Shown here: in pieces, positions 1 to 8,885 of the stretch
Layout of the letters: each line of letters starts with the position of its first letter
How positions within the stretch are numbered: position 1 is the first letter of the stretch
Assembly: GCF_900115045.1 (NCBI RefSeq)
Contig: NZ_FOVC01000001.1
Coordinates: 62,001-126,000 of the forward strand
DNA length: 64,000 nt
Source of the DNA: Izhakiella capsodis
GTDB lineage: Bacteria; Pseudomonadota; Gammaproteobacteria; Enterobacterales; Enterobacteriaceae
Reading direction: 5' to 3'
Made by a program: the position numbers and the translations under genes
Notes under the pieces: model-generated
The model's input: only the letters and a program-made list of their open reading frames with translations
What the model was told of the DNA's origin: nothing
The model's database searches: none

Positions 1-237
1 TTTGTCGTTCGACGCATGGCGGTGGAATATTATGCCGCCGCCCGGCTTGATGACCTGTTGGAAGTCCAATGTGAAATAGCTGCAATGTCTCGTGCTACTA
101 TGACGTTTGCCCAACGAATCATTAATGCAGGTGGTCAGCTGCTGAATGAGGCAGAAGTTCTGATCGCCTGCATCAATCCCTATCAGATGAAGCCTATTGC
201 GCTTCCTAAGTCTATTGTCGCGGAGTTCAAGCAGTGA
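1..237 (+). CDS. ybgC: YbgC acyl-CoA thioesterase, 3' part
   Basis: Only the C-terminal 78 residues are present, because the window opens inside the gene (the first in-frame codons read FVVRRMAVEYY). The sequence matches the end of the hotdog-fold thioesterase YbgC, including the terminal PKSIVAEFKQ. In E. coli YbgC hydrolyses acyl-CoA thioesters and is the first gene of the tol-pal cluster. The catalytic Asp near the N terminus lies outside the window. The stop codon overlaps the tolQ GTG start by four bases, as in E. coli, so translation is probably coupled. The identity is secure from context and sequence. Confidence 0.93.
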   Translation, partial: FVVRRMAVEYYAAARLDDLLEVQCEIAAMSRATMTFAQRIINAGGQLLNEAEVLIACINPYQMKPIALPKSIVAEFKQ

Positions 238-920
238 CTGACATGAACGTTATTGATTTGTTCCTGAAGGCCAGCCTTCTGGTGAAACTTATCATGTTGA
301 TTTTGATCGGCTTCTCTATCGCTTCCTGGGCGGTAATCATTCAAAGAACGCGTATTCTGAACGCCGCAGGGCGTGAGGCCAGTGCTTTCGAAGATAAATT
401 CTGGTCGGGGATTGAGCTATCTCGTCTTTATCAGGAAAGCCAGGCGCGTCGTGACGAGCTTTCCGGCTCTGAACAAATTTTTTACGCTGGTTTCAAAGAA
501 TTTGCACGACTGCACCGAGCAAACAGCCACGCACCTGAAGCTGTAATTGAGGGCGCGTCGCGGGCGATGCGAATTTCCATGAACCGTGAGATCGAAGCGT
601 TGGAAACGCATATCCCGTTTCTTGGCACGGTGGGGTCAATTAGCCCCTACATTGGCCTTTTTGGGACAGTCTGGGGGATTATGCACGCTTTTATTGCGCT
701 CGGTGCGGTTAAGCAGGCTACCTTACAGATGGTCGCACCTGGTATCGCTGAGGCGCTAATCGCTACTGCCATCGGTCTTTTTGCTGCTATCCCAGCCGTT
801 ATGGCCTATAACCGTCTTAATCAGCGGGTGAATAAGCTGGAACTCAACTATGACAACTTCATGGAAGAGTTTACCGCGATTTTGCACCGTCAGGCTTTCT
901 CCAGCGAGAATAGTAAATAA
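234..920 (+). CDS. tolQ: TolQ, proton-channel subunit of the Tol-Pal system
   Basis: This 228-residue inner-membrane protein of the MotA/TolQ/ExbB family forms, with TolR, the proton-motive-force motor that energises TolA. It has an N-terminal membrane helix (about residues 15-37), a cytoplasmic loop, and two C-terminal helices (about 135-165 and 170-195) containing the conserved GTVWGIMHAF and GIAEALIATAIGL stretches. The start is GTG within the sequence GTGA, overlapping ybgC; a second in-frame ATG lies three codons later, as in E. coli. It is nearly identical to E. coli TolQ. It is the second gene of the ybgC-tolQRA unit. Confidence 0.97.
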   Translation: MTDMNVIDLFLKASLLVKLIMLILIGFSIASWAVIIQRTRILNAAGREASAFEDKFWSGIELSRLYQESQARRDELSGSEQIFYAGFKEFARLHRANSHAPEAVIEGASRAMRISMNREIEALETHIPFLGTVGSISPYIGLFGTVWGIMHAFIALGAVKQATLQMVAPGIAEALIATAIGLFAAIPAVMAYNRLNQRVNKLELNYDNFMEEFTAILHRQAFSSENSK

Positions 921-934
921 GCAGGAGGTTGCGT

Positions 935-1363
935 ATGGCCAGATCGCGAGGTCGTAACAGTCGCGCCCTGAAGTCGGAGATTAACATCGTTCCACTGCTT
1001 GATGTGCTGTTGGTGTTGCTGCTCATTTTTATGGCAACAGCGCCGATTATCACGCAAAGTGTTGAGGTGGATTTGCCTGATGCAACCGACTCTAAAACGG
1101 TTTCAAATGACGATACTCCACCGGTCATCCTGGAGGTGTCCGGCGTCGGGCAGTACAGTCTGGTGGTCGACCACGACCGCATGACACAGTTACCCCCCGA
1201 GCAAGTTATTGCAGAAGCGCAACGTCGAATGGTAGCAAATCCAAAAACTGTCTTCCTGATTGGAGGGGCAAAGGAAGTGCCTTACGATGAAATTATTAAA
1301 GCGTTGAATCTGTTGCATCAGGCGGGGGTTAAATCCGTGGGTCTGATGACGCACCCGATTTAA
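935..1363 (+). CDS. tolR: TolR, Tol-Pal proton-channel subunit
   Basis: TolR is a 142-residue ExbD/TolR family protein with one membrane helix (about residues 17-38, INIVPLLDVLLVLLLIF) that carries the conserved Asp used for proton translocation with TolQ. A periplasmic domain follows, ending in GVKSVGLMTHPI. I chose the ATG at 935 because AGGAGG at 923-928 sits six bases upstream and the length then equals the E. coli protein. An upstream TTG at 929 lies directly behind that ribosome site and is unlikely. It lies 14 bases after tolQ in the same unit. Confidence 0.96.
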   Translation: MARSRGRNSRALKSEINIVPLLDVLLVLLLIFMATAPIITQSVEVDLPDATDSKTVSNDDTPPVILEVSGVGQYSLVVDHDRMTQLPPEQVIAEAQRRMVANPKTVFLIGGAKEVPYDEIIKALNLLHQAGVKSVGLMTHPI

Positions 1364-1391
1364 CTCAGCGAATCAGTTTGGGAAAGCAAGA

Positions 1392-2525
1392 GTGTCAAAG
1401 GCAACCGGACAGAACGACAAATTAAAACGGGCGATCATCATTTCGGTAGTGCTGCATATTCTGCTGATTGCGCTGCTGATTTGGAGTTCGTTTGATGAAA
1501 ATTTTGATGCCAGCGCTGGTGGTGGCGGTGGGGATATTGATGCGGTAATGGTCGATCCTGGTGCGGTTGTAGACCAGTACAATCGACAGCTAAATCAGCA
1601 AGCAGATAGCCAGCATGCGGAGCAGCAGCGTAAAAATCAGGCTGAGCAGCAGGCTGAAGAATTACAGCAGCAACAGGCCGCAGAACAGCAGCGTCTGAAA
1701 GCGATGGAAAAAGAACGCCTTCAGGCTCAGGAACAGGCGAAGCAGCAGGCGGAAAAACAGGCCGAGCAGCAACGTCAGGCTGAGCAAGCAGTCAAGCAGG
1801 CTCAGGAGCAGCAAAAGGCGGCTGAAGCCGCAGCGGCAAAAGCTAAAGCAGATGCTGAAGCCCGGGCCGATGCCCAGGCAAAAGCTGCTGCGGACGCTAA
1901 AGCAAAGGCTGAAGCCGAAGCGAAGAGCGCGGCAGCTGCTGCGCAAAAGCAGGCGGAAGAGAAGGCCAGACAGGTCGCCAGGCAAAAAGCGGCTCAGGAA
2001 GCTAAAGCGGCGACAGAGAAGAAAGAAAAAGCGCTAGCTAAAGCCAAAGCAGAGGCGGAAGCAAAGGCTAAAGCGCAGGCGGAAAAAAAGGCTGCAGCAG
2101 CAGCGAAAGCTAAATCAGCGGCGGAAGCAAAAAAAGTAACAGGCGAGGTAGAAGATTTGCTCGGTGGTCTGACATCAGGTAAGAACGCGCCGAAACAAGG
2201 GGCGGGAGGCGCTGCTGCAGGGCAGGGCAATCAGAGAAAGGCCGGGGCAAATGGTGCGGATGTCAGTAACTATGCCAGCCAGATTCAGTCAGCGATTCAA
2301 AGTAAGTTTTACGATGCTGATTCATTTAAAGGTCAGGTGTGCACGTTAAAAGTCAGGTTGGCGCCCAACGGCGGCTCGTTGATCGACGTTCAGGTTCAGG
2401 GTGGTGATCCTGCCTTGTGTCAGGCGGCACTGGCCGCAGCCCGGCAGGCGATTATTCCTAAACCACCCAGTCAGGCGGTGTATGAGGCGCTTAAAAACGC
2501 CCCGGTTTATTTCAAGCCGCAATAA
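1392..2525 (+). CDS. tolA: TolA, periplasm-spanning Tol protein
   Basis: TolA (377 residues) links the TolQR motor to Pal at the outer membrane. Domain I is a signal-anchor helix (about residues 14-35). A Gly5 linker (AGGGGGD) follows. Domain II (about 65-260) is a long helix very rich in Ala, Lys, Gln and Glu with many KAKA and AEAKA repeats. Domain III (about 290-377) is the globular C-terminal domain with the conserved pair of Cys in VCTLKVRLAP and DPALCQAAL. It starts with GTG, as in E. coli. Domain II is shorter than in E. coli (421 residues total), as is common between genera because the repeats expand and contract. Confidence 0.96.
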   Translation: MSKATGQNDKLKRAIIISVVLHILLIALLIWSSFDENFDASAGGGGGDIDAVMVDPGAVVDQYNRQLNQQADSQHAEQQRKNQAEQQAEELQQQQAAEQQRLKAMEKERLQAQEQAKQQAEKQAEQQRQAEQAVKQAQEQQKAAEAAAAKAKADAEARADAQAKAAADAKAKAEAEAKSAAAAAQKQAEEKARQVARQKAAQEAKAATEKKEKALAKAKAEAEAKAKAQAEKKAAAAAKAKSAAEAKKVTGEVEDLLGGLTSGKNAPKQGAGGAAAGQGNQRKAGANGADVSNYASQIQSAIQSKFYDADSFKGQVCTLKVRLAPNGGSLIDVQVQGGDPALCQAALAAARQAIIPKPPSQAVYEALKNAPVYFKPQ

Positions 2526-2648
2526 TTACCAACGGCATGGCATTTGGATCAGCGCTCTGCGTGCCATACTCTTTGAACTGGTTTGTTACTATCGTTGCTA
2601 AAAGACGGCTATTTATCGTGAACGTTGAGTTCAGATAAGGGAGAAAAG

Positions 2649-3941
2649 ATGAAGCAGGTATTTCGTGTCGCGTTAAGCTTTCTACTTCTGTTCGCAGCCG
2701 CGCTGCACGCAGAAGTCCGAATCGAAATCACCCAAGGGGTAAATACGGCTCGTCCTATTGGTGTGGTGCCTTTCAAATGGGAAGGCGCGGGATCTCCTCC
2801 ACAAGACGTTGGCCATATTATTGCCGCCGATCTGCGGAACAGCGGCAAGTTCAACCCTCTGGATCAATCACACTTACCTCAGCAGCCAACTTCGGCGGCA
2901 GAAGTACAACCCGCTGCATGGACAGCGTTGGGAATCGACGCCGTCGTGGTTGGTCAGGTTCAGCCAAACACCGATGGCAGCTATACCGTTTCCTGGCAGC
3001 TGGTTGATACCTCCGGCGCGCAGGCATCCGTACTGGCACAGAATCAATACAAGGTGACTGGTCAGTGGTTGCGCTATGCCGCCCACACGGCCAGCGATGA
3101 AATATTCCAGAAGCTGACTGGCATTAAAGGCGCTTTCAGAACGCGTATTGCCTATGTTGTTCAGACCAATGGCGGTAAATATCCCTGGGAACTGCGAGTG
3201 TCAGACTATGACGGTCATAATCAATTTGTTGTGCACAAAGCCTCAGAGCCATTGATGTCACCTGCCTGGTCACCGGATGGCAAACGCCTTGCCTATGTCA
3301 CTTTTGAGAGCGGTCGTTCCGCGTTGGTTATCCAAACGCTGGCGACAGGTGCGATTCAGAAAGTCGCTTCTTTTCCTGGACATAACGGCGCTCCGGCATT
3401 TTCACCTGACGGGACCAAGCTGGCTTTTGTGTTGTCAAAAACCGGGAGTCTGAACTTATACGTGATGGATCTGGCCACAGGGAAAATTCGACAGATTACC
3501 GATGCTTCATACAATAGCACCGAGCCTACGTGGTTCCCTGATAGTCAGACCCTGGCTTATACTTCTGACCAGGCTGGTCGCCCGCAAATTTATAAAATTA
3601 ATATCAACGGCGGCGCGCCACAGCGTCTGACCTGGAATGGCCCCCAGAATCAAGATGCTGACGTGAGCTATGACGGCAAATCAATGGTGATGATAAGCAC
3701 CGCGAATGGTGCGCAGCACGTTGCCATACAGAATCTGGAAACGGGAGCCGTGCAAACATTAACGGATACGTTCCTGGATGAAACGCCAAGCCTGGCGCCA
3801 AATGGCACAATGGTTATCTACAGCTCTACTCAGGGTATGGGATCGGTGCTTAATCTGGTGTCCACCGATGGTCGTTTTAAAGCGCTCCTTCCGGCGACAG
3901 ATGGACAGGTTAAAGCACCTGCCTGGTCTCCGTATCTGTGA
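2649..3941 (+). CDS. tolB: TolB periplasmic beta-propeller
   Basis: TolB is a 430-residue periplasmic protein that binds Pal and TolA. A signal peptide is visible (residues 1-21, ending AAALHA before EVRIEI). Then come the N-terminal alpha/beta domain and a six-bladed propeller with repeated SPAWSPDGKRLAY and PAFSPDGTKLAF signatures. I chose the ATG at 2649, preceded by AAGGGAG at 2636-2642; upstream in-frame codons would add eight residues before the signal peptide and spoil it. A gap of 123 bases separates it from tolA, which may hold the separate tolB promoter known in E. coli, though I could not define one. Confidence 0.97.
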   Translation: MKQVFRVALSFLLLFAAALHAEVRIEITQGVNTARPIGVVPFKWEGAGSPPQDVGHIIAADLRNSGKFNPLDQSHLPQQPTSAAEVQPAAWTALGIDAVVVGQVQPNTDGSYTVSWQLVDTSGAQASVLAQNQYKVTGQWLRYAAHTASDEIFQKLTGIKGAFRTRIAYVVQTNGGKYPWELRVSDYDGHNQFVVHKASEPLMSPAWSPDGKRLAYVTFESGRSALVIQTLATGAIQKVASFPGHNGAPAFSPDGTKLAFVLSKTGSLNLYVMDLATGKIRQITDASYNSTEPTWFPDSQTLAYTSDQAGRPQIYKININGGAPQRLTWNGPQNQDADVSYDGKSMVMISTANGAQHVAIQNLETGAVQTLTDTFLDETPSLAPNGTMVIYSSTQGMGSVLNLVSTDGRFKALLPATDGQVKAPAWSPYL

Positions 3942-3988
3942 TGCATATATACTATGTATAGCAAACTAACAATAATAGGAATGAAACA

Positions 3989-4504
3989 ATGCAACTGAAC
4001 AAAGTGCTTAAAGGCTTTATGCTGGCACTGCCAGTTATCGCTGTCGCTGCATGTAGCTCGCATAAAAATAATAACAATGATCAGTCCGGCATGGGCGCTG
4101 ATGGCGCTAACGGCGCTGGTATGACCAATGGAGACATGTCTTCATCTGAGCAGGCCAGCCTGCAGATGCAGCAGCTACAGAGAAATAACATCGTATACTT
4201 TGGTCTGGATAAATACGCTGTCACGCCTGAATATATGCAGATGCTTGATCAGCATGCGGCTTTCCTGCGTAACAACCCGTCTTATAAGGTGACTATCGAA
4301 GGTAATGCTGATGAACGCGGCACGCCGGAATATAACATTGCCTTAGGCGAGCGTCGTGCAAATGCCGTTAAAATGTATCTCCAGGGTAAGGGCGTCGCTG
4401 CTGATCAGATGTCTGTCGTTTCTTACGGAAAAGAAAAACCTGCCGTACTGGGTCACAACGAAGCAGCCTATGCTAAAAACCGTCGTGCCGTACTGGTCTA
4501 TTAA
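3989..4504 (+). CDS. pal: Pal peptidoglycan-associated lipoprotein
   Basis: Pal (171 residues) is an outer-membrane lipoprotein that anchors the envelope to peptidoglycan. It has a lipoprotein signal with lipobox VAAC (Cys22). A flexible Asn/Gly-rich linker follows, rich in NNNND and DGANGAG. The C-terminal OmpA-like domain (about 60-171) has the diaminopimelate-binding region around EGNADERGTPEYN and GERRANAVK. Position +2 after the lipid Cys is Ser, not Asp, consistent with sorting to the outer membrane. It lies 47 bases after tolB and 9 before cpoB, in one transcription unit. Confidence 0.97.
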   Translation: MQLNKVLKGFMLALPVIAVAACSSHKNNNNDQSGMGADGANGAGMTNGDMSSSEQASLQMQQLQRNNIVYFGLDKYAVTPEYMQMLDQHAAFLRNNPSYKVTIEGNADERGTPEYNIALGERRANAVKMYLQGKGVAADQMSVVSYGKEKPAVLGHNEAAYAKNRRAVLVY

Positions 4505-4513
4505 GAGAACAAT

Positions 4514-5314
4514 ATGATTAGTAACTTCAGATCTCGTTTACTGAGTCTGTCGTTATTGATTGGCGTAGCGGCTCTCGGGGCCGCTAATGCCCAGGCGTCA
4601 ATCAGTAGCGTTGGTTCAGGCTCGATGGAAAACCGGGTCACCACCCTTGAGCGCATTTCCAATGGACAGTCGCAGCTTCTGCAACAGCTTCAGCAGCAAC
4701 TTTCTTCAATGCAAAGCGATATGGATTCTCTGCGTGGTCAGATTCAGGAGAATCAGTATCAGCTGAGCCAGATGGCAGAGCGCCAGAAAGATCTCTATCA
4801 GCAGGTAGATAAACTTAACAGTTCAGCCTCCAGTAGCAGCACTCAGCAACCTGGCACTGATACCGGTGCCGCTAACACTGCACCAGGCAGCAACGCTGAA
4901 ACCGGCAGTGGTGCAGAGGCCGTTGCCACGGTGCAAAGCGGCGATGCGAATACTGACTATAACTCGGCCGTGTCACTGGTTCTCGAAAAAAACCAGTACG
5001 ATAAAGCAATCAGCGCTTTCCAGTCATTCGTCAAAAAATACCCCAACTCCACTTATATCCCTAATGCCAACTACTGGTTAGGACAGTTAAGTTATAACAA
5101 GGGTAAAAAAGACGATGCGGCGTACTATTTTGCTACCGTGGTGAAAGATTATCCTAAGTCGCCTAAAAGCGCCGATGCCTTGTATAAGGTCGGTGTTATC
5201 ATGCAGGAAAAGGGTGACAGCGGCAAAGCGAAAGCCGTTTATCAGCAAGTGGTCAAACAATATCCGAACACTAACGCTGCCAAACAGGCCGAAAAACGCC
5301 TTTCTTCATCGTGA
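4514..5314 (+). CDS. cpoB: CpoB (YbgF), coordinator of Tol and PBP1b
   Basis: CpoB is a 266-residue periplasmic protein that in E. coli binds TolA and PBP1b/LpoB and couples septal peptidoglycan synthesis with outer-membrane constriction. It shows a signal peptide (about residues 1-28, ending ANAQA), a Gln-rich trimerising coiled coil (about 38-95), a Ser/Thr/Gly-rich linker (about 100-145) and three TPR repeats (about 150-262) with NANYWLGQLSYNKGK and SADALYKVGVIMQ. It is the last gene of the tol-pal cluster, nine bases after pal. Confidence 0.95.
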   Translation: MISNFRSRLLSLSLLIGVAALGAANAQASISSVGSGSMENRVTTLERISNGQSQLLQQLQQQLSSMQSDMDSLRGQIQENQYQLSQMAERQKDLYQQVDKLNSSASSSSTQQPGTDTGAANTAPGSNAETGSGAEAVATVQSGDANTDYNSAVSLVLEKNQYDKAISAFQSFVKKYPNSTYIPNANYWLGQLSYNKGKKDDAAYYFATVVKDYPKSPKSADALYKVGVIMQEKGDSGKAKAVYQQVVKQYPNTNAAKQAEKRLSSS

Positions 5315-5400
5315 TACCGACGGTTTGACCCGATTTCGTTGCATTTCTGGTCATGCCGCATGAAAGGTAAGCAGTTGACTGACTTATTGAAAAATAAGGG

Positions 5401-5428
5401 TTGCGCTGAAACGTCAAATCAGTAATAT
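5401..5428 (+). promoter_or_regulatory. Probable promoter of the tRNA-Lys genes
   Basis: A -35-like TTGCGC (5401-5406) and a -10 TAATAT (5423-5428) are separated by 16 bases. A GC-rich stretch (GCCGCCG) follows the -10, resembling the discriminator of stringently controlled stable-RNA promoters. The element lies about 50 bases before the first tRNA. An alternative -35 (TTGACT at 5375-5380) is too distant for this -10. The assignment is inference. Confidence 0.5.
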
Positions 5429-5479
5429 ATGCCGCCGTTGCCGGGATATTTGGAAAGTAGTTCGGCAGGTAAGAAAAGT

Positions 5480-5555
5480 GGGTCGTTAGCTCAGTCGGTA
5501 GAGCAGTTGACTTTTAATCAATTGGTCGCAGGTTCGAATCCTGCACGACCCACCA
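5480..5555 (+). tRNA. tRNA-Lys (anticodon UUU), copy 1
   Basis: A 76-base tRNA with an acceptor stem GGGTCGT paired to ACGACCC, D-arm TAGCTCAGTCGGTAGAGCA, anticodon loop CTTTTAA (anticodon TTT, Lys), the T-arm sequence GGTTCGAATCC and an encoded 3' CCA. It is essentially the E. coli lysT sequence. In E. coli several Lys and Val tRNA genes follow cpoB; here only two Lys copies remain. Confidence 0.98.
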
Positions 5556-5605
5556 CTTTGAGTGTTAATAATAACTGGTTATCCAACCAGGCATGTACAC
5601 GCAGC

Positions 5606-5681
5606 GGGTCGTTAGCTCAGTCGGTAGAGCAGTTGACTTTTAATCAATTGGTCGCAGGTTCGAATCCTGCACGACCCACCA
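5606..5681 (+). tRNA. tRNA-Lys (anticodon UUU), copy 2
   Basis: This copy is identical base for base to the one at 5480-5555 and lies 50 bases downstream, so both are probably processed from one transcript. CCA is encoded. It is the last stable gene before the accessory stretch, and a terminator follows directly. Confidence 0.98.
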
Positions 5682-5685
5682 TTTC

Positions 5686-5712
5686 AAAAAGGCGCTCTTG
5701 AGACGCCTTTTT
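5686..5712 (+). terminator. Rho-independent terminator of the tRNA-Lys unit
   Basis: AAAAAGGCG pairs with CGCCTTTTT, with an inner CTC/GAG pairing, followed by a T run. It begins five bases after the second tRNA. Confidence 0.85.
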
Positions 5713-7585
5713 CTCTATGAGCCTCATCAATCGTTACCTCTCCCATTAGCCGCTCTCTTTTCGCAAACGATTTGTCAGAGGGGGGCACTGAATGCAGGCA
5801 GTGGCTGCGCGCCCGTCGGCAGCTATCCATACTAATCTTGAAGTCTGGCAGAGGCGTTGATAACTACTGAAGTTTCCAGTCAGCTTATCCTGGCCGCAAA
5901 CGGCACGTGGTGCCGTAACCCGTTGAGATGCTCACAGGTGCCATTGTCATTGTTCTGATTGATAACATAGTCTGTGGACAAACCAGGTGAAGCTCGTTAA
6001 GAGAACAAAGCGTAGTGTCATCAGGTTTGCAAATCTGAGTCAGTGTGTAAAGCAATACACAACAGCCTTTTACGCGTTGAAAACTAAAGATCAACCGTTT
6101 TCTTCCAGGCTTATCCCTGCATAGCCCTGTTAATGACTTCGAGCGTTTTAGGCGAAGTTTGTCTGTCGTCAACAGCATTTCATGAACGGTTGAACATGCG
6201 ATCTTCGCCAGCAACAATTTATCAATAACGTTCTGCCCTGAGTAGTGGAGTTCCTCTCGCAAATATCGCTTATGAGATGAGCAACAGTCATGACGCAGGA
6301 AAGCGATACGTCAGTTTGCATGCTTCTCACTTATTTTTTCTCGTTAAATCAATTCTCTGAAGGCGATGCTTGCAAAATACCTTGAGTACGAACTGGATGA
6401 GCTATGGCCGAGAGATACGGATCGTCAATGGCGATACAATCGCTGCTTGTCAATCAACGATAGATCAGTGTGCGCGCTACTACTACCCTGACAGGATGAT
6501 AGTGTTGATGGTGATTGAACCATCAGTAATGGTACGGCAGGGGGTGAACTATGTAACATAACGTCATTAATAATGATTCAAATCAGTAATTTCGATTATA
6601 TTTTTATTATATTCATTTAAATGTGAACAATGTCGAATTAACAATTCTCTCTTTATTGCTAGAATTGGCTCAGCATTAAATATATTTCCAGGTGATTTTA
6701 ATAGGAGCGGGGGATGGTATGCTGAATTTACTTAGGTGTAGGATCAGGGAACATCGAGTGATACGATGATAATTCATTGCGCAATTTTTTGAGGTTGTCG
6801 GGTATCAATGTTAAGATTTTAACATCCGTCTGAAACTCACAGGCTTTGCAAATTATTGATACAATGTTCTATTTTATCTGGCTCTTCATAATTTGATTTA
6901 AGTATAGTGAATTCCTGATTAATTTTGCCGCCTGTCAGGCTAATATGGCATTATTCTCACCGCCAATCAGAAAGAAAATTAGCGGCAAACCATCTATTGT
7001 CTATACTCATTTTTACCATAATTTTTTGGTTGCTATGAAACTTCATTGATTTGCTCAACCTGTACGCTCACAGTGATTAAACGAATCAATTAACAGGATG
7101 ATGTCATGATTGCAAGTATTGAGAATTTTATTTGGATTGACTCGCTGAAAAAAATATTTACTTCCTATTTTAAAATTGCTTAAGTTAAGCTATCAGAACT
7201 CAAAAATATCCTGATAGTAATATTAAGTTCAGGTATATGGATAGCCGGAGTGAGCCAGATGAAGAAGCAATAAGCGATGGTGAACGTCTTGGTATCTGTC
7301 AAATATCGGTTCAAATTCATGAGCGGGAAATTTTTATTTCTGAAAAGCCTGGATTATGCACTGCGCAAAGTGTCACGATTCTTCACGCTGCCAGTAGGTA
7401 TGAAAACGGTATAAGCCGTGGTAAAAATATTGTGAGAAAAAAGTCTTCAGAGCGATAGCTGATTAAAACTAATCGTGTCGGTTAGCTCCCTTGAAGAGAA
7501 AATGCATGTCATTTTTTCATCAGCATCGTGCAGCTCTACGTTCAGACGCTCCCGAATCATTATTATGACAAGAAGGGTTAACAAC
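5713..7585. other. 1.9-kb stretch without a recognisable gene
   Basis: Between the tRNA terminator and rhmT I see no gene I can support. The frames of 60-125 codons here (for example minus strand 5885-6262, plus strand 6370-6561 and 7237-7458) lack convincing ribosome sites and resemble no family I know. From about 6560 to 7220 the DNA becomes markedly AT-rich, unlike the flanking core genes, which suggests foreign or decayed DNA. The last few hundred bases should contain the rhmT promoter. E. coli has additional tRNA genes and then nadA at this place, so the stretch is probably an insertion or a remnant. Confidence 0.6.
7190..7217. repeat. Inverted repeat upstream of rhmT, possible operator
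   Basis: CTATCAG (7190-7196) and CTGATAG (7211-7217) form a perfect 7-base inverted repeat with a 14-base AT-rich spacer. It lies about 370 bases before rhmT. It could be a regulator site or a weak hairpin. The role is unknown, and a match of this size can arise by chance in AT-rich DNA. Confidence 0.3.
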
Positions 7586-8854
7586 ATGACTGTAATTCTG
7601 GAAAAGGCTGTGAAAAAGAGTCGTATCCGTTTGGTTCCTTTTATGATGACACTCTATATTCTGGCTTTTCTTGACAGGTCTGGAATTAGTTTCGCCAAAG
7701 AGGCATATCAATTAGATACTGGGTTGAGTAATGAGGCTTATGCACTTGGTGCGGGGCTTTTCTTTATTGTTTATGCCGTGCTCGGTGTTCCCGCTAACGT
7801 GTTTCTGCGCAAATTTGGCCCGAGAAATTGGATAGGTATGACGGCTATCCTGTGGGGTATTTTTTCGATGTCGATGAGTCTTGCCGATACTGAAGCTAAA
7901 TTTCTCACTATCCGGGTATTGGTGGGTGCTGCTGAAGCTGGCTTTTTTCCAGGCATGATCTATCTTGCCACACAATGGTTCCCTGAAAAAAATCGGGGGG
8001 CAATCATGGGGCTTTTTTATATGGGTGCTCCGCTCGCCCTGGTGTTAGGTGCTCCTTTTGCGGGTACGTTATTGCAGCTGAAAGGTTTGCTGGGGCAGCC
8101 CGGATGGTTCTGGATGTTCTTAATTCAAGGGTCGCTGGCTTTTTCCTCCGGTATATTCACGCTATGTTGGCTACCAAACTCTCCGCAAGAAGCTAATTTC
8201 CTGGATAAAAAAGAGAAAGAAGAATTACAAAATATATTATCGCTGGAAACCAAAAATAAAAGCGCTGGAAATCTGCTTGCTGCCATGCGGCATAGTCGTA
8301 TATGGCATTTAGCACTTATTTACATGAGTATTCAGATAGGTGTTTATGGGTTGATTTTCTTTCTGCCTTCACAGGTTTCAGCACTGTTGAGCACAAGCAT
8401 GGGCATCAAAACAGCAATGGTTTCAGCAATTCCCTGGATTGCTGCATTGTTAGGAACCTGGTTTATTCCCCGCTATTCTGATGCCTGTGGAAAAAGAGTC
8501 AGTGTGGCTGCTTTCACCTTACTGTCTGCAGCGGTTGGGATAGGTATTTCTGGTTTGGTGAGTCCATTCCTGGCTGTTATCGCACTCTGTTTTGCAGCCA
8601 TTGGCTTTATAGCTGTACAACCCGTATTCTGGACAATGCCTGCACAAATTCTTTCTGGCGCCGGCTTGGCTTCAGCCATTGGTTTCATCAATCTTTTTGG
8701 CGCCCTTGGTGGATTTTTCGCGCCAATTATTCGTGTATATGCCGACAAACTCTTCAGTAATCAAAGTGCCGGTCTTCTTGCATTAGCCATAATTTCTTTG
8801 CTTGGTGTCATTATGATTGTAGGACTACCACGAATAAACCGGGTTTTAGATTAA
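7586..8854 (+). CDS. rhmT: L-rhamnonate transporter (MFS, ACS family)
   Basis: This 422-residue inner-membrane protein has about 12 helices and belongs to the anion:cation symporter family. It closely follows E. coli RhmT (YfaV) in blocks such as LAFLDRSGISFAK, GAAEAGFFPGMIYLATQWFP and AIGFIAVQPVFWTMPAQ. It should import L-rhamnonate with protons. I chose the ATG at 7586 because AAGGG lies eight bases upstream and the protein then begins like RhmT (VKKSRIRLVPFM); the frame is open further upstream but without family similarity. It is followed 31 bases later by rhmD. The function is inferred from similarity plus the neighbouring dehydratase and aldolase. Confidence 0.85.
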   Translation: MTVILEKAVKKSRIRLVPFMMTLYILAFLDRSGISFAKEAYQLDTGLSNEAYALGAGLFFIVYAVLGVPANVFLRKFGPRNWIGMTAILWGIFSMSMSLADTEAKFLTIRVLVGAAEAGFFPGMIYLATQWFPEKNRGAIMGLFYMGAPLALVLGAPFAGTLLQLKGLLGQPGWFWMFLIQGSLAFSSGIFTLCWLPNSPQEANFLDKKEKEELQNILSLETKNKSAGNLLAAMRHSRIWHLALIYMSIQIGVYGLIFFLPSQVSALLSTSMGIKTAMVSAIPWIAALLGTWFIPRYSDACGKRVSVAAFTLLSAAVGIGISGLVSPFLAVIALCFAAIGFIAVQPVFWTMPAQILSGAGLASAIGFINLFGALGGFFAPIIRVYADKLFSNQSAGLLALAIISLLGVIMIVGLPRINRVLD

Positions 8855-8885
8855 ATTAACGCGTTGAGCTTACAGGAGTAATACC

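Noticed and set aside
1662..2230. Minus-strand frames opposite the TolA repeats
   Set aside because: They arise from the Ala/Lys/Gln codon repeats of tolA domain II, giving Leu/Ser/Phe-rich nonsense peptides.
5885..6262. A 125-codon minus-strand frame downstream of the tRNAs, considered as a transposase remnant
   Set aside because: No transposase motif, terminal repeats or target duplication could be seen, and the peptide matched nothing I know.
7237..7458. A 73-codon frame before rhmT, considered as a remnant of the regulator RhmR
   Set aside because: It shows no helix-turn-helix or IclR-type sequence and has no ribosome site.
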